Positions 60,523-64,000 of a stretch of 64,000 nt of DNA are shown here, piece after piece (position 1 is the first letter of the stretch; each line of letters begins with the position of its first letter). The DNA lies in the NCBI GenBank assembly GCA_013399875.1, contig VXAZ01003270.1:336913-400912 (forward strand), given 5' to 3'. This DNA comes from Gymnorhina tibicen (lineage: Eukaryota; Chordata; Aves; Passeriformes; Artamidae). The position numbers and the translations under genes are program-made. Below the pieces are notes generated by a model, which was not told the origin of the DNA, made no database searches, and was given only the letters and a program-made list of their open reading frames with translations.

Positions 60523-60689
60523 TCATGCAGGATACAGGGGTGGTACAGACACATACCAGGAATTCATGCTTAAGTAGATGGTGAAGAACAGATCACTCCC
60601 CTGTGTTTTGAGGAAAAGAGGAGTGTATGCTGTGAACTTAAGTGGCATATCAAGGCCCAAGTGAAAGCACAGTGTAGTGGCCTCTGTTA

Positions 60690-60790
60690 TGCTATGGCCT
60701 GAGTACTGTTGGTCATAGGCTGTTATGAATTACAGTCAGTACAGAGAAGGGCCACCTGCAAGTTCCTCTTCAATCATGGAGTTCTGGGTG
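60690..60790 (+). mobile_element. Possible CR1 relic
   Basis: 'ggcctgagtactgt' and 'cagtacagagaagggccacc' resemble the CR1 block 'ggagtactgtgtccag … agagagggccac'. The match is short and gapped, so this is a weak call. Confidence 0.3.
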
Positions 60791-62894
60791 CTCTGTGATT
60801 TGTTTGTGTGGTTTCACATAGCATCAGCATTGCACGAATTGACCACAGTCCGGGAATCAATCTTTTATTTTCTACTTCTCTTGCTAGGATTTTCTATCTT
60901 GCTACTTGGTGAAATTGTGAATTTCTACAACTGGAAAAAAGCAACAGGATGTTAATTACCCTTCCTGTCTATTGACCAAAAAAGTGGAAGAATATAATTT
61001 ACTTTCATAATTCACACAAATTTTCAAAGCCTTTTCAGACCCTAAGCAGGGCTTAACAGTAAATTTCCTTCCTCCTGTAAAATTCTCACCTCAGTCATTA
61101 CTTTCTGCCTACCCAAATTTCCTATTCACTTTCAAATGTATGAGTCACTGTTGAGCTCAGTATGTATTTCATTTGGAGTGCTGGTATTCCATCAAAATGT
61201 TATCAACAGAACTGCATCCTTCACTTTCTGCCTTATATTTTGTGTGCACTGTTGTTTTGCCCTGGTGAGTAATGAATGTGTAGTATGGTGCAGGATGGAG
61301 CGTAGCTTATGCTCCACTGAACAGTGCTTGTGTTTGGCTCCAGAAATGTAAGTTTGTGATCGGTGAAAACAGGAAGTTCTGTAACCTGAAAGCATCTAAA
61401 AATAGCTAATTGTTTTAGAGAGACAGGAACACGCCATTTAAATCGGGTATACTTCAAAAAGCATAAGCATACAAAGTGCAGAATGCTATAACAGGAGTAG
61501 GTATGGTGCGTTAGTCACTGAAATTTAATTAAAAACTGTTCTGGTAGCTCATATGAAAGTGCTTATGACACAAACGGCTGAGTAGGTACAAAATCTACAG
61601 AGACTTTGTTACTAGGCTTTTCATCTTTATAGGTATTGGGAATTCAAAAATATGCTTTTTAAAAAAAATGCTTAGTGCTTTGTACTTTGTTACAATTCTT
61701 AGCAAAAGAAAAGAAAACAAAAGTTGCACCTGATATGACTCAGAATGCTTGTATGAAAAGAAAATCTACAAAGTGAATATGGAAAAATGTTTTAATGTTA
61801 AATAAAAAGCTGATTTTCATCTCCAAAGATTTTTTTTATCTTTTCTGATGGACACATAACTGCATCAAAACCAACCAACCAAAAAAACCCCTTTAAAATG
61901 CAAACAAAAAATGCAACAAAGAAAAACAATATCCATTTTAAAGTCTGAGAAGTTTTGAGCTGCATGCAGAGATTCCTCTCTGAGCCTTCATATCAGCTTC
62001 TTAAAAACCCACAAATTCAGAGAGAATCAAAATATTCCTAAGCTGCTACCATCTCTATCAGTGCATCCTACCTTTCATTCTTGATGTGTTGTGGACAGTA
62101 ACGCAGTCATCTGTCATGTGTGATGCATCAAATACCGTGTTCCAGAAAAGAAGTGTGGAGCTGCTGACACTGGGTAGCAGCAGGAGGAACGTAGCACCCA
62201 GTGACCTCCCTTTGAGGCTTGGATCGTAGGATACAAAACTCCAGTTGCCTGGCCTACCAACCATTACTGACTGAGAGATCATCAGCTGCGAAACTCTGAC
62301 TCCTGTTCCTGCTATCTCTTACACGTACTGTCAATTACTGTGAAACTCACGGGTTGCAGCAGGTCAAGTGCACATGTGAAAGGGAGCAAGAGAACAAGAA
62401 GGCACATGGCACTTCACCTCCATGGAGGTGGAGATGTGACAGACAACCAGGCCATACTCTGGACATGATTATGATACATTTTTGTAATAAAACAAGACTT
62501 CGGAAATTTGATACCTGAAGATTTCATTATGTCTGCTTTTGGTTTTGGCTTTTCTGTTCCTTTCCAGCTGATAATAGATAAGCAACCAGGTTTTCTCCAT
62601 ATATTTTTGTCTTGTCAAAGTTTATGAAAAGAACAGGAGAGGATACACTACTTTTTTACTTAAGGACTTGATTAGAAGGGATGGTATCTATGGTTCTGTA
62701 CATTCTCTTAATCTAGTGACCAAGTGTTCTTAACACACTTGAATATTTTCTTTCAAAATGATCCATACTGATTTTGTGAAGTAGTGGGTGATATGAGATT
62801 TATTCATATTCAGTAGACTTTTTTTTATCTGTTTTAAAGGAGATATGCAAACTGTATTTTTGTCTTGGAAACCTTACTTTATTTTTTTTCATAG
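60791..62894. other. Unique AT-rich sequence, no named gene
   Basis: About 2.1 kb. A 16-bp palindrome lies at 62415-62430. The part 62050-62520 is less AT-rich than its surroundings but has no exon I can support. Confidence 0.45.
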
Positions 62895-62960
62895 GAGTCA
62901 TTCAAGCAGAAAATACGAATCTGTCCTTTTGTGTCTGATGAAGAAGCAAAAGATAATTAA
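62895..62960 (+). other. Terminal-exon-like block, unproven
   Basis: A textbook-style acceptor precedes it: branch-like 'ccttact', then 'ttattttttttcatag'. The frame that starts at the first base reads ESFKQKIRICPFVSDEEAK, then Asp-Asn and a TAA at 62958-62960. About 40 bp later there is an AU-rich (ATTT)n run (62996-63019), which is common in 3' UTRs. Against it: only 21 codons, no recognised family, and no matching upstream exon. Confidence 0.16.
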
Positions 62961-62995
62961 CATGAGCACTTAAAGTATATATACTTTCAGGTTTA

Positions 62996-63019
62996 TATTT
63001 ATTTATTTATTTATTTATT
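62996..63019. repeat. (ATTT)n tract with overlapping ATTTA motifs
   Basis: 'atttatttatttatttatt' holds at least four overlapping ATTTA pentamers. It may be a plain microsatellite, or an AU-rich element if the block at 62895-62960 is transcribed. Confidence 0.9.
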
Positions 63020-63269
63020 GAGAAATCTGTTCTAAATAGCTTTGGAAATCATTTGTCTCTATTTGCTACTATTTTTTTCTCACTAAATAGGTAATATAGA
63101 GAACTGTTTAATGCACTCTTCCTCCCTTCCACCCTACTCTGTATGTCATTGAGGTTTTATACACAAGATACTGAAAAGACAAGTAGTCAGGCACTGGTGT
63201 TGATGGATGACAGTGATTTACAATCTGGTTCCACCTCTTCACATGTTTTAACACAGCATTTATTCACAT

Positions 63270-63704
63270 TGATGCCTTGTCCGGCTACCTAGAAACAGAG
63301 ACTAGCCAGGAGTAAGGGAATAAAGGTAGGTATTTATTTGAAAGGCCTCCAAAGGTACACCCTGGGGAGCCAGAGGCTGCTTCCAGAATGGACCCCAAGA
63401 TGGACCATGAGTCACGAGTTCTTCACACTTTTATAGGTTTGGTCCATTCACATATCAGCATAAATTCACCAATTAAAACTTCAGCTAATGATGTAATTTC
63501 TTCAATTTCTCCACCTCTCTAGAGGCCCTAGTTTACACCTTTGGGCCTGGGACAGTATGAGTGTCCTTGAACAGCAAGCTCAGAGAAGCTTTCTTGTGTC
63601 TATCTGGCCTAAGAGAGCAGCTAACAAGCTATAAGGAACTTCAGAGTTACACACTAGGCAATATAGAATTTGGAAAAGTATAAAAGTTAAAACCTAAGAC
63701 ATCA
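63270..63704 (-). mobile_element. Complete 435-bp solo LTR; 4-bp target duplication ACAT
   Basis: The plus strand begins TGATGCCTTGTCCGG and ends 'cctaagacatca', giving TGATG…CATCA inverted ends. ACAT occurs on both sides (63266-63269 and 63705-63708). On the minus strand a TATAAAAG box (complement of 63428-63435) is followed about 95 bp later by AATAAA (complement of 63333-63338), then about 65 bp of U5. This order fixes the orientation. A 4-bp duplication is typical of gammaretrovirus-like (ERV1) insertions. No internal retroviral sequence adjoins it. Confidence 0.88.
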
Positions 63705-63708
63705 ACAT

Positions 63709-64000
63709 AAGCGATGACTTTGGTATCAGGAAGAAAGTGGACTATGCCAGAGTCTTCACTGCTCTCAAAACATGAAGTTCACTCTTTCTGAAAAGCAAAA
63801 CATCACTAGTTGACTTAATTAGCAGTGGAAAAACAGCTTCATTTAAATTATTATTTGGGAAAAATCTGAAAAGATAGAGGACCAGAAAGGGTTGTCTGAT
63901 ACTTATGACAGGGGCATTAATGTTACCATTCCTCTTGTTTGGGAGTGTTTCTGTTTAACACTCTTTGAGAGTCACATGTGTGACATCCCCTACATCTAGC
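63709..64000. other. Unique sequence to window end
   Basis: No repeat or gene recognised in this last stretch. Confidence 0.5.

Noticed and set aside
1..64000. CRISPR arrays, operons, tRNA or rRNA genes, bacterial or phage systems
   Set aside because: I saw no direct-repeat arrays, ribosome-binding sites, compact gene clusters or intact tRNA folds. The sequence has the makeup of a bird chromosome.

Overview
This window looks like bird nuclear DNA, most probably from a passerine. It is AT-rich with few CpGs. It contains many 3' fragments of CR1 LINEs, recognised by the tail of ATTCTRTG-type octamers and the conserved stretch around 'ggttggaagggacc'. It also carries several avian-type endogenous-retrovirus LTRs. 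At 21738-21876 there is a short element with a tRNA-Ile-like head and a CR1-like tail, which matches the passerine SINE family TguSINE1. All family names come from recalled knowledge of avian repeats; no database was searched.

I found no protein-coding gene I can name. The open reading frames are short, mostly fall inside repeats, and none resembles a known family. The window is therefore probably intergenic (a gene desert) or part of a very long intron. I flag four short stretches with exon-like signals (36166-36221 +, 43792-43936 -, 49554-49614 -, 62895-62960 +), all at low confidence.

Layout: 0-4.1 kb holds three CR1 fragments, two of them pointing away from each other, followed by a fragment of a retroviral LTR. 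At 8.0-9.1 kb two related LTRs lie tail to tail. At 11.4-13.7 kb there is an ancient CR1 relic with reverse-transcriptase remains, then two further CR1 fragments. At 14.6-16.2 kb a minus-strand solo LTR is split by a younger plus-strand solo LTR; the outer one keeps a perfect 5-bp target duplication and the inner a 4-bp one. At 19.1 kb there is a CR1 and at 21.7 kb the SINE. At 23.3-25.2 kb a second nested pair has a perfect 5-bp target duplication (AGGGC) on the outer LTR. At 29.1-31.2 kb there are two more LTRs. From 31.2 to 53.4 kb the sequence is mostly unique, with simple repeats, one CR1 and a perfect 30-bp palindrome. A complete 1,040-bp solo LTR lies at 53.4-54.4 kb, CR1 relics at 58.7-60.8 kb, and a complete 435-bp solo LTR at 63.3-63.7 kb.

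Every retroviral piece is an LTR. I saw no gag, pol or env remains beside any of them, which fits loss of internal regions by LTR-LTR recombination. The window gives a readable order of insertions rather than a gene system, and I found no operon, CRISPR array, RNA gene or other novel multi-gene system.
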